The position numbers and the translations under genes were made by a program. Under the pieces are notes generated by a model that was not told where the DNA came from, did no database searches, and was given only the letters and a program-made list of their open reading frames with translations. Positions 35,417 through 48,900 of a DNA stretch of 64,000 nt are shown here, in pieces. This DNA is from Cymodocea nodosa (Eukaryota > Streptophyta > Magnoliopsida > Alismatales > Cymodoceaceae), in NCBI GenBank assembly GCA_036874045.1, contig JAZBRI010000008.1, forward strand, positions 12,663,001-12,727,000. Reading direction: 5' to 3'. Numbering within the stretch: the stretch's first letter is position 1; the number at the start of each line of letters is the position of its first letter.

Positions 35417-36618
35417 TTTTAGGAATTTTTTTTTGATGATATATGTTTATTAAAGTTTTTAAATAAGTCTAAATAATATTCTCTAAGTATAATAGTTAAC
35501 AGATTATCGGAAAGTTTCATTTTTATGTTGGATAAGTTAAAGTTTTCCGAAGAGTTAGATTTTCGATAGTTAAACTTTCGGATAGTTAATGTTTCGTTTT
35601 TGTCGAATAGTTTATGTTAAAAAAACTCATAAAGTTAAGTTATCTGCACGTATGTTTTTAATGTTTTAAGTTGTCACGTGTTTTTCATGTGCGTTCGGTA
35701 ATGAAAATCGAATAGTTAGATAACTGTTCGAGTTTTTATATGCATGGATAGATAAGTCTTCGAGTTTTATAAAATGACTAACTAACAGATAAGTTTGCTA
35801 TGTTTAGTCACGTGTTTTGTAGGTGCAAAAACTCAAAGAGTTACATATAAGTATTCGAGTTTTTACAGGACTTAAAGGATAAGTGTTCGACTAAATCGAA
35901 GATTTAGAAGATATTCTACAAGACTCCAGGAAAATAAAGTTTCGATGAATCTACGAGTGGAGATCATGGAAATTCAAAATGATAGTGTAGAAAGTGGAAA
36001 CTCAAAAAGATAGTAATTTAGATTAAAGAAAAAATTAGTACGTGGATCATGGATTATGAATTATGGATTAAGTGGATGAACATGTTGAATGTAAAGATAT
36101 AGTTCGACTACTAATAGAGTATGAGCTACATTACAAGAGAGGATCTCAATCTCAAAAGCCAAGTTTGAATATTCAATCTAGATCCCTAACTAAAAAGTTA
36201 AGTTTGAATATTCATATTCTGAAAAATTCTCCAACATCAAAAGAAGTTTGAAATTCCAAGCAATTTTAGAAAAGGAGCTGCAAACGTAAGAAGTTTGGAA
36301 ATTTGACAACTGGAGAAGAAGAGATACAGAAGCTGAGCAAAGAGAAGGAAAGAAGTTGTGTGCATAAAGATCAGGTTTTATACAATTCGAAATTAGTTTT
36401 GAATAAGAACTTCATTTTTCTATTTGAATTGTATATTGAACATTACTGTATCAAAACCTTCAATAAGGGAATTGAGCTGAAAAGATATTGTAAATTCTGT
36501 CTTTAAATAAAGAATAGAATTTCATTTACGAGTGTTTTGTACTCTTGTTTTATCCCTTGGTATTTTAATTACTAAAGACACAATTCACCCCTCCTCTTGT
36601 GATACAAATGATCTTACA
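35417..36618 (+). repeat. 5' LTR of B
   Basis: 1202 bases. The TG start is mutated to TT (TTTTAGGAATTTT). Ends ATCTTACA. It is collinear with the solo LTR at 11932. It carries the inverted motif CGAATAGTTAGATAACTGTT near 35709 and related CGAATAG/CTATTCG units, plus CACGTG. Confidence 0.88.
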
Positions 36619-36620
36619 AC

Positions 36621-36631
36621 TGGTATTAGAG
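36621..36631 (+). other. Primer-binding site of B
   Basis: TGGTATTAGAG follows the LTR end by two bases. It is the tRNA-Met type with one change. The leader runs to the gag ATG at 36714. Confidence 0.75.
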
Positions 36632-36713
36632 AACTTTATCTTAATTAAGAGCTTTTATTTCTCTATTTAGGAATCAATTTTTCCTATCATTTACTCAGGA
36701 TCGTCTATTTAAA

Positions 36714-38730
36714 ATGGATAATACTGAAATCTTAGTTATTACTGAGGGAAAGACCACTAATCGTCCTCCTATGTTCGAATGTAGTAATTATGGCTATTGG
36801 AAATATAGGATGAAAGTATTCTTTCAGTCAATCGATTTCAAACTATGGCATATAATTAGCAATCCTATAGTGTTAGTTACGACTCCATATGATACTTGGA
36901 CTTTTGATGAAAAGGAGCGAATGACACTGAATGCTAAAGGTTTAAACATCTTGTTTTGTGCTTTATCTCATGATTAATTTAATAAAGTTTCTGCATATCA
37001 AACTGCATATGAGATATGACATGCATTAGAAGTTGCCAACGAATGTACTAACCAGGTCAAGGAATCTAAGATTAATATATTAGTACATAAATATGAGCTT
37101 TTTAAAATACTCGAAAATGAATGTATTTCTGACATGTTTTCCCGTTTTCTTGAGATTGTAAATTCATTAAAATCTTTAGGCAAGAAATTCAAGGAAAAGG
37201 ACTTGGTAAGAAAGATCCTTAGATCTTTAACTAAAATTTGGGCTCAAAAGACAACATCTATTGAAGAGTCCAAAGATTTAAATACATATACTCTCGATGA
37301 TCTCATAGGAAATCTGACAGCCTATGAAGTACAACATTTAGATCCAAAAGGGAAAAATCCTAGAAGGGATTTGGCTTTTGAGGCTGATAAAGTCTCAGAA
37401 GTCACTAGTGATTCTAACGATGATTTACTGTTGTTGACCAGAAAATTTAGAAATCTATTGAAGAAATGTAGGAACTTCAAGTCAGCAAAGACATCTGGAG
37501 ATATGGAGAAGAAGTCATTCACTAAAGACAAAAGCATATGCTACAAGTGCAACAGACTAGGTCACTTTCAAACTAATTGTCCGCTCAACAAAGATAAGAA
37601 AAATTTAAGGAGGAATTTTAGGAATAAGAAATTCAGAAAGAGAAGAGCACTTAAAGTGACATGAGATGACTCTTCAGCTTCACAAAGTGAAGAAACAAAG
37701 GATTCAACATCAGACAATGAATCCTCATCAACATTAGATTTAGAAGAAAATCTGGCAAACGTATGCTTCATGGCAGAATCCAGTGAGGTATCCTCTGATC
37801 AAAATGCTAACTTTTATAGTTTTGATGGATTACTTGTTGAATACAATAGACTGGCTAGAAATATAAGAAGGTAAAAATAGAAAGAAAGAATACTAGGAAA
37901 ATGCTAGATGAATCTGACAATAAGATTGATTTTCTGAACTATACGTTGAATAAATTTAAAGAAGAAAATCAAAGGCATGCATAGGAAATTTTAAAGTTTA
38001 CTGCAATAGAAAGAAAATTGCATTCTAATTGTGAAAATTTAATTGCTGATAAGAAGAAAATGATCTGTGAAATTGAAAAACTAAAACTGACTTTTACTGA
38101 TTTAAATTCAGAAATTGATATGTTAAAGATTAAGGTCTGCAATCAAAAGGCTATATTAAGTAAATGGAATAATAGTCAAACTATAACAAATGAACTTAGT
38201 AGTAAAATATCAAATGTAGAAAAACATGGTATTGGTTTACACGATGCATCTTCTGAAAATGATATATTGCATGATGGTACTCCTAAAAATAATGTCTTTA
38301 TTTCCAATATTGAGAATAGTAAGAGAAAAACTATTCGGTGTGTAATTAAAAAGGGAAATAAATATGTGCAAATTGATAAAATGCAGCATATAAATGATAG
38401 CACACGATACAAGAATGTCAAAAGAAATTTTCAGAAAAATCAAGCTAAGTCATTTGAGAATTTTAATATTTTTGATCAGTTTTCTTCATATTTAAAACAT
38501 ATTGGATATTGGGATCAGCAATCAAATAATGTCAGAAATGAAAATTTCAACTTTGGTTTACATAGAGATAAATGTTCTGATAATTATAATAATAACAAAA
38601 ATAAATGCAAGAATAATTATTAGAAAATAGATAAGTTGAAGTTTAAAAATATTGATTATTCTGATATGACTCTCTCTAAAATTCTTGGACCCACTCAAAA
38701 ATGGGTTCCAAGAGATAAAATCTCTTCTTG
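36714..38730 (+). pseudogene. gag: B gag, broken
   Basis: Starts MDNTEILVITEGKTTNRPPM. A copia Gag region follows, then a zinc knuckle CYKCNRLGHFQTNC near 37540 and a Lys/Asn-rich tail. The end is TQKWVPRDKISS, as in family A (WVPRKSFS). Stops near 36974, 37017, 37662 and 37872 and small indels break it. Stops at the Trp-type sites are TGA. Confidence 0.85.
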
Positions 38731-38755
38731 ACTATTTTGTAAGTACACAAATCAA

Positions 38756-39393
38756 AATGGATAATGGATAGTGGAGTATCCAGCCACGTGACTAGAGATA
38801 TACAATTATTTACAGAAATAACAAAGACCAAGAACGGACAAGTTACCTTTGGAAATAAAAGCAAAACAAATATCCTTGGGTCTAGCAAGGTTCAGGTAAC
38901 TAAGAAATGCTTTATAAATGATGTCTTATTAGTGGAAAACTTAGGTTTTAATTTATTGAGTGTTCCTGTTTTAATGAAATTTTACAGAGTAATTTTTGAA
39001 AAAGATTCTTGTAAAATTATGGACATGTCTACAAACAAAATTTTATTCACTACATACAAGAAAGGATCCGTTTGTATTTTAAATTTACCTTCTAATATTA
39101 TTAAAGACAATGCTTGCTTAATTGCAAAATCGGATGAAGTTATTTTATGGCATAGAAGGCTAGGACACTCAAACTTAAAATTATTACAAAAGCTATCTAA
39201 AAAGAATCTAGTTAGAGGTTTACCTAGTATTAAGTACTCGAAAGAGTTTATGTGTGATGCATGTCAACTAGGTAAATTACATAAAACATCCTTTAAAAGT
39301 TTAAATGAAATAACAAGAAAAAGAGTATTAGAACTAGTGCATATGGATTTATTTGGACCTACTAGGATAACTTGTCTAGGAGGTAAACATTAT
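38756..39393 (+). pseudogene. pol: B pol part 1: protease and start of integrase
   Basis: KWIMDSGVSSHVTRD protease motif at about 38758, pre-integrase HRRLGHSNLKLLQKL with CDACQLGK, then [17 protein letters not shown]. The frame is cut at about 39393 inside the integrase core and resumes at about 41660 with TFILVNDYSRFTWVYF. Confidence 0.88.
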
Positions 39394-41659
39394 GCCATTT
39401 GTAAAGTATCAATTTGTGCATTTTATATTTGTTAATTCATGCATATTAAGGATTATAAGTCATCATTATATATGTTAATTCATGCATATTAAGGATTATA
39501 AGTCATCATTATATATGTTAATTCATGCATATTAAGGATTATAAGTCATCATTATATATGTTCTTATGAAAGATTACATGAAAATCATATTTTAGAACTA
39601 TGCATGTTTTATTGGTTAAATAGTCAATAATGCACAAATTTATCCTTTATTAAATTAACACCTAGTCAATTAGCCCATGTGTAAATATAAGTAATTTATA
39701 TATTGATTTCATGCATATCTTAAAAGAATTATCATTAAGATATGAAATCAAATAATCCTCAATTGAGCAAGCAATATATTATGCACATTTCATTTTTGCT
39801 TTATAATCTAGTAGGAATTTATGTGTAATGTGCATATGCATTTAATGTTATCTTTTGAGTTGTTGATAATAGGTGAGGACGTGGACCCTTGGATTAAATC
39901 ATGGGAAATCAACAACTCATGGTCATCCAATTCAAACTCCAAATCAATCCATCAATCAATCAATCAATGATTAAAGCTTGCCTAAATTAGAGGCCACAAA
40001 TTGGAAGGTGTTTGAAATATTTCCATAGATGGATGACAATGGAAAGTAAAAGAGGATGGTTGGCCAAAGGAAAGATCATCTCCTCTTTCTCCTCCACGCA
40101 AGGGCAAGAACTCCAACTCCAATTTTCGTCCATCCTCTTCCACCCAAGATTTTGTAAGAGTTTTCCTCCAAGATTGGTGAGCTTAGGCGCCTTCCCCCTC
40201 ATACTAGAAGACCTCCTTCTCTCCACTCCAAGCCGACATACGGAATGACCTCTACGGGTGAAATCAGTGGTATTGGAGGCACGTGTGCATCATTGGAAGA
40301 GCTTGGGACGTGATCTTCAAGATGAGGTAATAGGAAGCATCAAAATTGAGAGGAAAGCCAACAAATCCGTATATCTTGGAAGTGGATTGAGGACGTGCAA
40401 CCCATTTTCTCCAAAGCAAACATAGGCGGTTCCCCTTTGGACATGATTTGCAAGTGGTGACAACCTTGTAGAGGAGCAGACAAAGTGGTTCATCATCAAA
40501 TAGGGATCAAATGCTTGAAGAGAAGTGGATGAATTGAAGGTAAAAGAGAAGGGAGAGATCCTCATACTTGAATATCGAATTTTCATATCATATGTGCATG
40601 AGTATTTAGGTTTTTAATTCATTTGTTATGTGCACATGTAGTATGTTATTTAAATGATGATTTTGTTTAAGAATATTAGTTGTCTTACAATATATTTCGT
40701 AGAAAATGGTTACTTCATGTGAATGTGTGAATGTTGTGCATAAAACTAACTCTTAACTCTTGTGAATGCGTGTATACCCTATTTGCCGTAAATTCCAGTG
40801 CATGTTCTATTTTGTTGTATGTTGTACGATTTGATTTCTCAGAGTTATATGTCGTGTTATAGCTTGTTTTGTAAGTAATTCAAGTGTACAATACGTATGT
40901 AGAGTTTTTGGAATTTTTTAGAATGCATTGCTTCGGTTTTTCGATTATCCTTTCGAAGGTATCATCTGCTTTGTTTTACTGGTCGAGCAATAGAAATTGT
41001 GCTCGACGCCTTCGTATTTCCTTTCTTTTTTGCGTTCCGAAATGTTTTCCTGTAAATTTTACTGATTAGAGAAACGAGTTATCTTTCAAGGCGCGGAGAT
41101 TTCGTGGTGTTTCATGAAGATTTGATTGAGTTATGATTTTTACACCAACGACGCGTTTTTGGAAAGTTTTCAGAATCGTTTTGTGCACTGTTTTTATATC
41201 CGACTTTGGCAGCAATCTAGAGTGAATTAGTCCTGGAAATCACTTCCATTTTAAAGATAACTCGATGAACTTTCCAACCAATATTTTCTCTAGATTTTTC
41301 AATGTCCAGGTTGGAAGGAAGAAGAGTTAGAATTCGGACTAATTTCTGTGATTCCAGAAACGTGAACTTAAGATTTTCTTGAGTTTTCTAGCTATTAGCT
41401 CTAGGAATTAACAAGTTTTATGCTACCGTTGAAATCTTTATTGTATTTTTGTAAATTGTAACTTAATTACATGTAATTAGAGTTTTAATTGTAGAATTAA
41501 TAGAGTGGATGTTTTATCAAACAATCATTTTAATAAAATTATTTAAGACAAACTCCTTGTGGATTCGACCCGTACTTGCACATGCTTATTAGAATGGGCA
41601 CCGTGCACTTGCGGTTATAAATGTAAAATTTGCGCTTTTGCCGTTAATTTAACAACACA
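39394..41659 (+). repeat. LTR-like repeat in B integrase, probable Ty3/gypsy Tat/Ogre solo LTR
   Basis: About 2.2 kb, non-coding, starting TGCCATTTG within the integrase codons. Near its right end are CTCCTTGTGGATTCGACCCG and GTGCACTTGCGG, typical of the LTR ends of Tat/Ogre-type elements as I recall them. It contains a 43-bp triplicated unit at 39431-39559. The start fits within a base or two. The right border is uncertain because 10-20 bases of filler may be present. Confidence 0.5.
39431..39559 (+). repeat. 43-bp unit repeated three times
   Basis: The unit begins GTTAATTCATGCATATTAAG. Copies start at 39431, 39474 and 39517 and appear identical, which suggests a recent expansion by slippage. 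Confidence 0.9.
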
Positions 41660-42715
41660 TAAAAGTATTTACACTTTTATACTAGTTAATGACTATTCTA
41701 GATTTACTTGGGTCTATTTTCTAGCTAATAAAACTGAAGTTTTTGAAATATTTAAGATATTCTGTAATAAAGTTCAGAATGAGCAAAATGTTAAAATTCA
41801 AAAACTTAGAAGTGATCATGGTACAGAATTTGATAATGATCAAATGGACACCTTTTGTGAAGAATTAGGCATAGATCTTAGGTACTCATTTCCAAGAGCT
41901 CCTTCACAAAATGGGATAGTGGAACGTAAAAATAGATCACTTCAGGAAATGTCCAGAATCATGTTAAATGAGAATAAGTTACCCCTATTTCTCAAGGCAG
42001 AAGTAGTTCATATAGCATGCTATGTTATAAATAGAGTACATCTAAGACCAATTTTAGATAAAATTCCTTATGAGATATGGTATAGCAGGGTTCCCAAAAT
42101 AAGTTATTTAAAACCCTTTGGCTGTAAGTGTTTTATTTTAAACACTAAGGAACGAAGAGACAAATTTAGAGCCAAATCAATGAGGGTATTTTTGTTGGTT
42201 ATTCCACTAGAAGTAAGGCATATAGAGTTTTTAACAAATCAACAAAAACCATTGAGGAAACCCTACATGTGAAATTTCATGAAAATTCTCATTTAGATGT
42301 TAGACATGTTGAAAACTTTGATTCAGAAATTCTCCCAAAAATGGTACCAAATGATGTTGACAAAGAAATTGAGAGATTATCTAATGGAATAAGAAATATA
42401 AACTTAAATGATGAAAATTTAGAAGAAAATAATGTCATACCTATAGAAAATATGGAACATAGAAATTGACGTTATGCTTCATCTCATCCTATTGATTAGA
42501 TAATAGGCGATCCTAATCAAGGAGTTAGGACTAGGTCATCAGCAGTCAACATTTGTGGTACTTATTCATTTGTTTCTTTACTAGAACCTAAGAAAATTGA
42601 AGATTCCTTAGAAGATGAATTTTGGTATTTAGCTATGCAAGATGAGCTAAATCAATTTATAAGAAATGAGGTATGGGATTTAGTTCCACCACCTGAAATT
42701 AGTCCATAATAGGAA
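41660..42715 (+). pseudogene. pol: B pol part 2: integrase core to start of RT
   Basis: [24 protein letters not shown] and [14 protein letters not shown], so the catalytic Glu is present. A 1-base loss near 42180, a stop near 42467 and a stop near 42497 break it. It ends at the codons for IIGT, where element C is inserted. The last 5 bases (GGAAC, 42711-42715) are the target-site copy. Confidence 0.88.
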
Positions 42716-44320
42716 CTGTTAGGACCCTAGTATTTTGATAATGCAAAACCTATGTGCGGAATCATATTGTATTTCACAGTTAAGTCAGTGCAGCTTTAGA
42801 TCAGAAGGCAGATAGAACAAATTCCATGTAGATGAACAGATGGAGAAGTTTCCAGATAATACTGCTTTAAAATTATAGTAAAATCGGACAGGTACAGGTT
42901 CAAGTATCCGAAGAATAAAACAGCAGCAAAACTATCGGACAGTTAGAAGAATAACTATCCGAAATTGTAAAGCCTTCGGAGAGTTATTAGATCAGACAGT
43001 TAAGAGGATTGAATGATCGGATAGTTAAAGAGTTAACTATTCAGAAGCTTAAAGGATTTTTCGGAGAGTTACAGGTATAACTATCCGAAAGTTAAATTAT
43101 TCAATAAACCACGTGCAGAAATACAGAATGGAAGCTTAAAGGGGAAATCAGAGAGTTAGATAACTATCCGAAATTTTCAAAGAGAGTTTCGGTAAGTTAT
43201 AGTTTAACTATCCGAAACTTAAGTCATTGAATTTCCCACGTGCAGAATTCTAGACAGATGCTCAAATAGGTTTTCGGAGAGTTAGAAAGATAACTATCCG
43301 AAATTTCAAGAGAGTTTCAGTGAGTTATAGTTTAACTATCTGAAACTTAAGTCTTTGTATTTCCCACGTGTAGAATTCGGAAAGAAGGGCAAATAAGGTT
43401 TCGGAGAGATAGAAAAATAACTATTTGAAATCCTGAAGTATTTCGGTGAGTTACAGAGATAACCTTTCGAAACTTAAGTCAGCTCTTTATGCACGTGCTA
43501 AATGAATGCAATCGGCAAGTATATAACTGTTCGGTAAGTTACAGTTATAAGTATCCGATTGAATGACAACTTACATTTAAATATTCTAGAATCCTACCTA
43601 GCAGAAAAGGATAAGTGATCTTTCGATAAGTTACAGAAATTCTTCGGAGAGTTACATAGCTAACTATCCGAAAGAACAGGAAAATCGGTAAGATATCTTG
43701 AAATGATTTTCTGAACAGTCACTTGCCGTATTGGGACTTGAGGCTAATCAAGTACAGTAGAATACATTCGTTGGAGAGAAATATGATCGTTGTACATATC
43801 AGGTATATATACAAAATACAGACAACGGAGATAAGGAGAGATATACTCCAAATTCCATTTACACTCAAGTCTGCAAACAGTGAAGCATATTCCAAAGATC
43901 TACTATAGAAAAAGCTCTATGCGCAAAACTTTGATTGAAGGACTAAAGTTGTTGGTTCGTAGTTTCAACCTGAAAGATATATACAGTGTTGGTTTGAGTT
44001 TCGACCTGAAAACTCTAGGGGTTGGTTTACTGAAGTTTTTACTTGAAAACTTCTGTGTAGTTGGTTCTTCCTTTGACCTGAAAGTAAGTGTGTAAGTGTT
44101 GAAACACTTAGTGAAGCCCAAGTGAATCTTGGGGGTGGACTAGCCAATTTGGTGAACCACCTAAAAATTTGCTGTGTGTTTCTTATCTTTGCTGATTTGC
44201 ATTCTCTTAATTTCAGTTCATTACATTTTTGTTGAATCATTCGATTCAACATTAAAAGAATTTTAAAATTACACACGATCACCATTCACCCCCCCTCTGG
44301 TGAGCCTATTGATCCTAACA
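42716..44320 (+). repeat. 5' LTR of C
   Basis: TGTTAGGACCCTAG...CCTAACA. It contains repeated palindromes such as CGGAGAGTTA...TAACTATCCG, several CACGTGCAGAA units and a TATATATAC near 43803. The two LTRs differ at scattered sites. Confidence 0.93.
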
Positions 44321-44322
44321 AT

Positions 44323-44334
44323 TGGTATCAGAGC
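44323..44334 (+). other. Primer-binding site of C
   Basis: TGGTATCAGAGC two bases after the LTR end, of the initiator tRNA-Met type. Confidence 0.88.
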
Positions 44335-44371
44335 AAGGTTAATCTTTCATAAGATTTAACCATCTGGATTT

Positions 44372-45884
44372 ATGGCTCAATTTGCTAAGGGACAAAACAT
44401 CCACAGACCTCCTCTATTCGATGGTTCCAATTATAACTATTGGAACAATAGAATGGAGTGCTTCCTTAGGAGTTCAGATGTTAAACTCTGGAAGACTATT
44501 GTTCTTGGAACAACACTTCCATCCAGTGATATTTCAAACTGGTCTGAGGAGGATGAGAAAATCATCTAGTTGGATGCTAGAGGGCTAAATGCCATTTATT
44601 GTGCACTAACTGCTGATCAATATAATAAGGTATCTACATGTAAGTCTACTCATGAGACTTGGAAAATCCTTCAAGTTACTCATGAAGGTACAAGCCAAGT
44701 TAAGGATACAAAAATTAGTATTCTTTTGAGAAAACTAGAACTGTTTAGAATGAATGATAATGAAAACATAATTGAAATGTTTTCTAGATTTACTGAAATC
44801 ATTAACAGTCTGAAAGGCTTGGGAAAGGAGTTCTCTTCACTATTGAGTGGAAATAGAAGTCCACATTTATTCAAGATTCCAAGGATCTCAACAATTACAC
44901 AGTTGAAGAACTGTTGGGCAATCTTCTAGCCCACGAAGCTCAGATGAAGGGCTGGAAAGAGCAAGAAGGAGCTGTTGAAAAGAAAGCTGAAAAGAAAAAG
45001 GACATGGCATTTCCATCTACAGAGGAAGCTCTAAGCTCAGACGATGATGAGATCATGCTGTTGGCAAGGAACTTCAGAAAGTTTATGAAGAAAAAGAATA
45101 AGTCTAGCTCTTCTAAAAAAACAGTCCCTACATGCTTCAAATGTAAAAGGCAAGGGCACATACAGACCTTTAGTCCATTTCAGATAGAAGAAGATCAAGG
45201 AGATAAGAAGAAGAGATTGAAGGACAAAAAGAAGATGGCTCTTAAAGCTACGTGGGATGATAGTAGCTCTTCAAGCTGTACATCAGATTCTAAAGAAGCA
45301 GCAGCAAATGTTTGTTTTGCTGCACAAGAGGTATGCTCTACTTCCTCTAGTTCAGAAAATGAGCATGATGAGTTAGACATAAATAGTCTTCTAGCTACTG
45401 TAGATAATTTATATGTGAAGTGTAGAGTTTTTAAGAAAGAAATTAAAAGATTAAATCATTGTTTAGAAAATTCATTTGCTGAATTAGAATCAACTATAGT
45501 TGAAAATAGAAATCTAAAATCAAACTGAGATAAGTATAGTTGTGATAATTGTGAATTAAAAGATGAAAATAAAAATCTATTAACTACTATATCAGACTTG
45601 AAAGATACTATATGTAAATTTACTCAAGGACAAAAAGGATTAAATAAAATAATAGGATCTCAACGATCAAATGGGAATAAATATGGCCTAGGGTATGCTA
45701 CACCATAGGAAATACCTTATTGTGGTGGAGTGATTCGATCTTATAGAGATGTCACCACTGTGTTTGCCATCAAACAAAGATCAGGTCATATGTGGCTACC
45801 AAGAGGCAATATATTTAATGTTTTAAGGACTAACTCTATTGGACCCAAGAAGATTTGGGTACCAAAAGCTTTAATTTCAGTATG
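44372..45884 (+). pseudogene. gag: C gag, broken
   Basis: Starts MAQFAKGQNIHRPPLFDGSN, then the copia Gag core to about 44820. A loss of frame follows, and the reading resumes near 44914 with DDDEIMLLARNFRKFMKKK. The zinc knuckle at about 45130-45180 reads CFKCKRQGHIQTFS: the last Cys is Ser, so metal binding would be impaired. A Ser-rich stretch and a coiled-coil-like tail precede WVPKALISV and a stop near 45884. A stop also lies at 44566. Confidence 0.85.
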
Positions 45885-45925
45885 ATTTGTAGGGAGACAA
45901 GGAGTTTCAAGTACGTTCAACTAAA

Positions 45926-48900
45926 TGGATTGCGGACAGTGGATGCTCAAAGCACACGACAGGTAAGAAAAGCTTTCTTGATTTAGTTAAAAACTTAAGT
46001 TCAAGATCTGTTAAGTTTGGAAATAATGAAAAGTGTAAAATAACTGCAATAGGAAATATTATATCTGAAAGTGGTATAATTGAGAGTGTCTTGCATGTAA
46101 ATGGTCTAAAACAAAATTTGTTAAGTGTTGGACAATTATGTGATAAAGGCTATACTGTTTCTTTTAATGCTAAAAACTACTACATTATTGATCTTGCCAC
46201 AAATGAAACAAAATTTATTAGTATTAGAAATTGCTCAATATATACATTAAACTTTCCATGTGAAAATTCTGCAAGCAACTCCTGCTTGGTAGCAACTAGT
46301 GAAGACGATTAGGTGTGGCATAGAAGACTTGGTTACATTAGTATGAAGAATATCAGAAAGCTATCCACGGGTGATCTTGTTAGGGGGCTGCCTAAACTCA
46401 CTTTTAAGAAGGATAGAGTGTGTAGTGAGTATATGCTAGGGAAGCAGAAGAGAACTGCTCTTCACAGCAAAAATGTTGTGTCCACCAAAAGGCCATTAGA
46501 ACTACTACATCTAGATTTGTTTGGTCCTTCTCATGTATCAAGTCTTGGGGGTCGAAAATATACCTTTGTTATTGTTGATGATTTCTCCAGATTAACTTGG
46601 GTAATATTTTTGACACATAAAAATGAAACCTGCAATGAGTTCAGGAATTTCTACATAAGAGTTCAGAATCAGAAGGAACTAACAGTGAAGAAAATTAGAA
46701 GTGATCATAGAGGGGAATTTGAAAACTATGATTTTGAAAACCTCTGCAATTCATTTGGAATTCTACATGAATTCTCTTGTCCTAGAACTTTTGCTCAAAA
46801 TGGAGTTGTGGAAAGGAAAAATAGGACATTACAAGAAATGGCTAGAACTATGTTAAATGCCATGGATCTACCTAAATTTCTCTAGGTAGAAGCTATAGGA
46901 ACAGCTTATCACATTTCCAACAGAACTCACATTATATCCACATTGAATAAGACACCCTTTGAAATTTGGTTCGATAAAACTCCAAATGTTGGCTATTTTA
47001 AGACATTTGGATGCAAATGTTTTGTTTTAAATATAGGAAATGCTAAAGACAAGTTTGATGCTAAGTCTGAACCTGCCATACTTGTTGGTTACTCCTCGAG
47101 AAGCAAAGCTTACAGAGTATATTTTGCTGAAGATAGAAGAGTAGAGGAAAGTATAAATGTTCAGTTTGATGAAGATCTATTCCAGAATTTCAAAAAGCTG
47201 AAGATTAATGATGATAGTGAAAATGAATACTTTGAAGATGATAAAAGCAAGCAGAATACCAATTCACAAGTGTTAGACCAGAATCTCAACCATAGATATC
47301 AAAATCATAACAGTTAGAAGTTTAGATCTGATCATCCCGAGGAACAAATTATTGGAAATATATCTAAAGGGGTACAAACTAGAAGCAAAGCACAAGATAT
47401 CTGCAATTTTTGTGCATTTGTGTTAGAAATAGAGCAAAAATCAGTAGAAGAAGCTTGTAAGGATACCTACTGGACAATGGCTATGTAGGAAGAATTAAAT
47501 CAATTCCAGAAAAATAATGTGTGGGAACTAATAGAAAAACCTGTAGGAAAATCCATCATTGGAACTAAATGGATTTTCAAGAACAAATTAAATGAAGAAG
47601 GTAACATTCTTAGGAATAAAGCTCGATTAGTTGCTTAAGGCTATAATCAATAGGAAGGTATTGACTATGAAGAAACTTTTGCTCCTGTAGCCAGGATTGA
47701 AGCTATCAAAATGTTGCTTGCCTTTGCAAGTAGTATGAAGATAAGATTGTTTCAAATGGATGTGAAAAGTGCCTTCTTAAATGGAGAAATTCAGGAAGAA
47801 GTATTTGTTAAACAACCTCCTAGATTTGAAGATGAACTCAAGCCGGATCATGTCTACAAACTGAGAAAGGCTCTATATGGTTTGAAACATACACCTAGAG
47901 CTTGGTATGAGAAATTGAAAAAAAATTTAATTGAAAACAATTTTTCTATAAGCAAAGTGGACAACACTTTGTTTATCAAAACTTTTGATGTGCACATGTT
48001 GATTGTTCAGATATATGTTGATGATATAGTATTTGGAGCCACTTCAGAAGATCTTTGTCATGAATTTCAGAATTTGATGAAAAATAAATTCGAAATGAGC
48101 ATGATGGGAGAATTGAAGTTTTTCTTGGGATTACAGATTCATCAAATGCATAATGGTATATTTGTCAACCAAGAAAAATACTGCAAAGAAATGTTGAAAA
48201 AATTTGTCTATGAAAACATCAAATCCGCAAATACTCTAATGAGTTCAAACATTAAAATAGAAATGGATGATTCAAGTGTTGTAGTGGATCAAAGGCAATA
48301 TAGAGGTATGATTGGATCCCTGTTATACCTTTCAGCTAGCAGGCCAGATATTATGTTCAATGTATGCTTGTGTGCTAGATTTCAAGCATCACCAAAGGAA
48401 TCACATTTGAAATCAGTCAAAAGGATTTTCAGATATCTACAAGGAACAAAAGATTTCAGATTATTCTACTCAGCTGACAATAGCTTGATTTTAATAGGCT
48501 ATAGTGATGTAGATTATGTAGGCAACATATCTGATAGAAAAAGCACTAGTGGTACTTGTCAACTACTTGGATGTTCTTTAATCTCATGGTTTAGTAGGAA
48601 ACAAAATTGTATAGCATTATCTACTACTGAAGCTGAGTATACTGCAGCTGGATTGTGGTGTGCACAAATCCTTTGGATGCAGCAAACTCTAGCAGATTAC
48701 AGACTGAAATTTCAAAATTCAATCATATTTTGTGATAACAGCAGTGCAATCAGTCTATCTAAGAATACAGTACTTCATTCCAGAGCCAAGCATATCGAGA
48801 TCAGACATCATTTTTTGAGAGATCATGTGGAGAAAGGAAATATTTCACTTAAGTTTGTGCCAACAGAAAATCAACTTGCAGATATTTTCACCAAACCTTT

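Noticed and set aside
38728..38760. A programmed frameshift between gag and pol in B and C
   Set aside because: The phase difference is not the same in B and C and there is no clear slippery site. Random indels explain it equally well.
39431..39559. Short regular repeats that could suggest a CRISPR array
   Set aside because: The three 43-bp units are directly joined with no variable spacers, in plant DNA. It is a plain tandem repeat.
40012..40586. Short frames inside the repeat at 39394-41659
   Set aside because: No similarity that I recognise, random length and both strands open. Treated as non-coding repeat.
43903..44285. Several overlapping short frames in the C LTRs (also at 50544-50929)
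   Set aside because: They occur in both LTRs because the LTRs are copies. They look like no known protein and the region is leader or U5-like.
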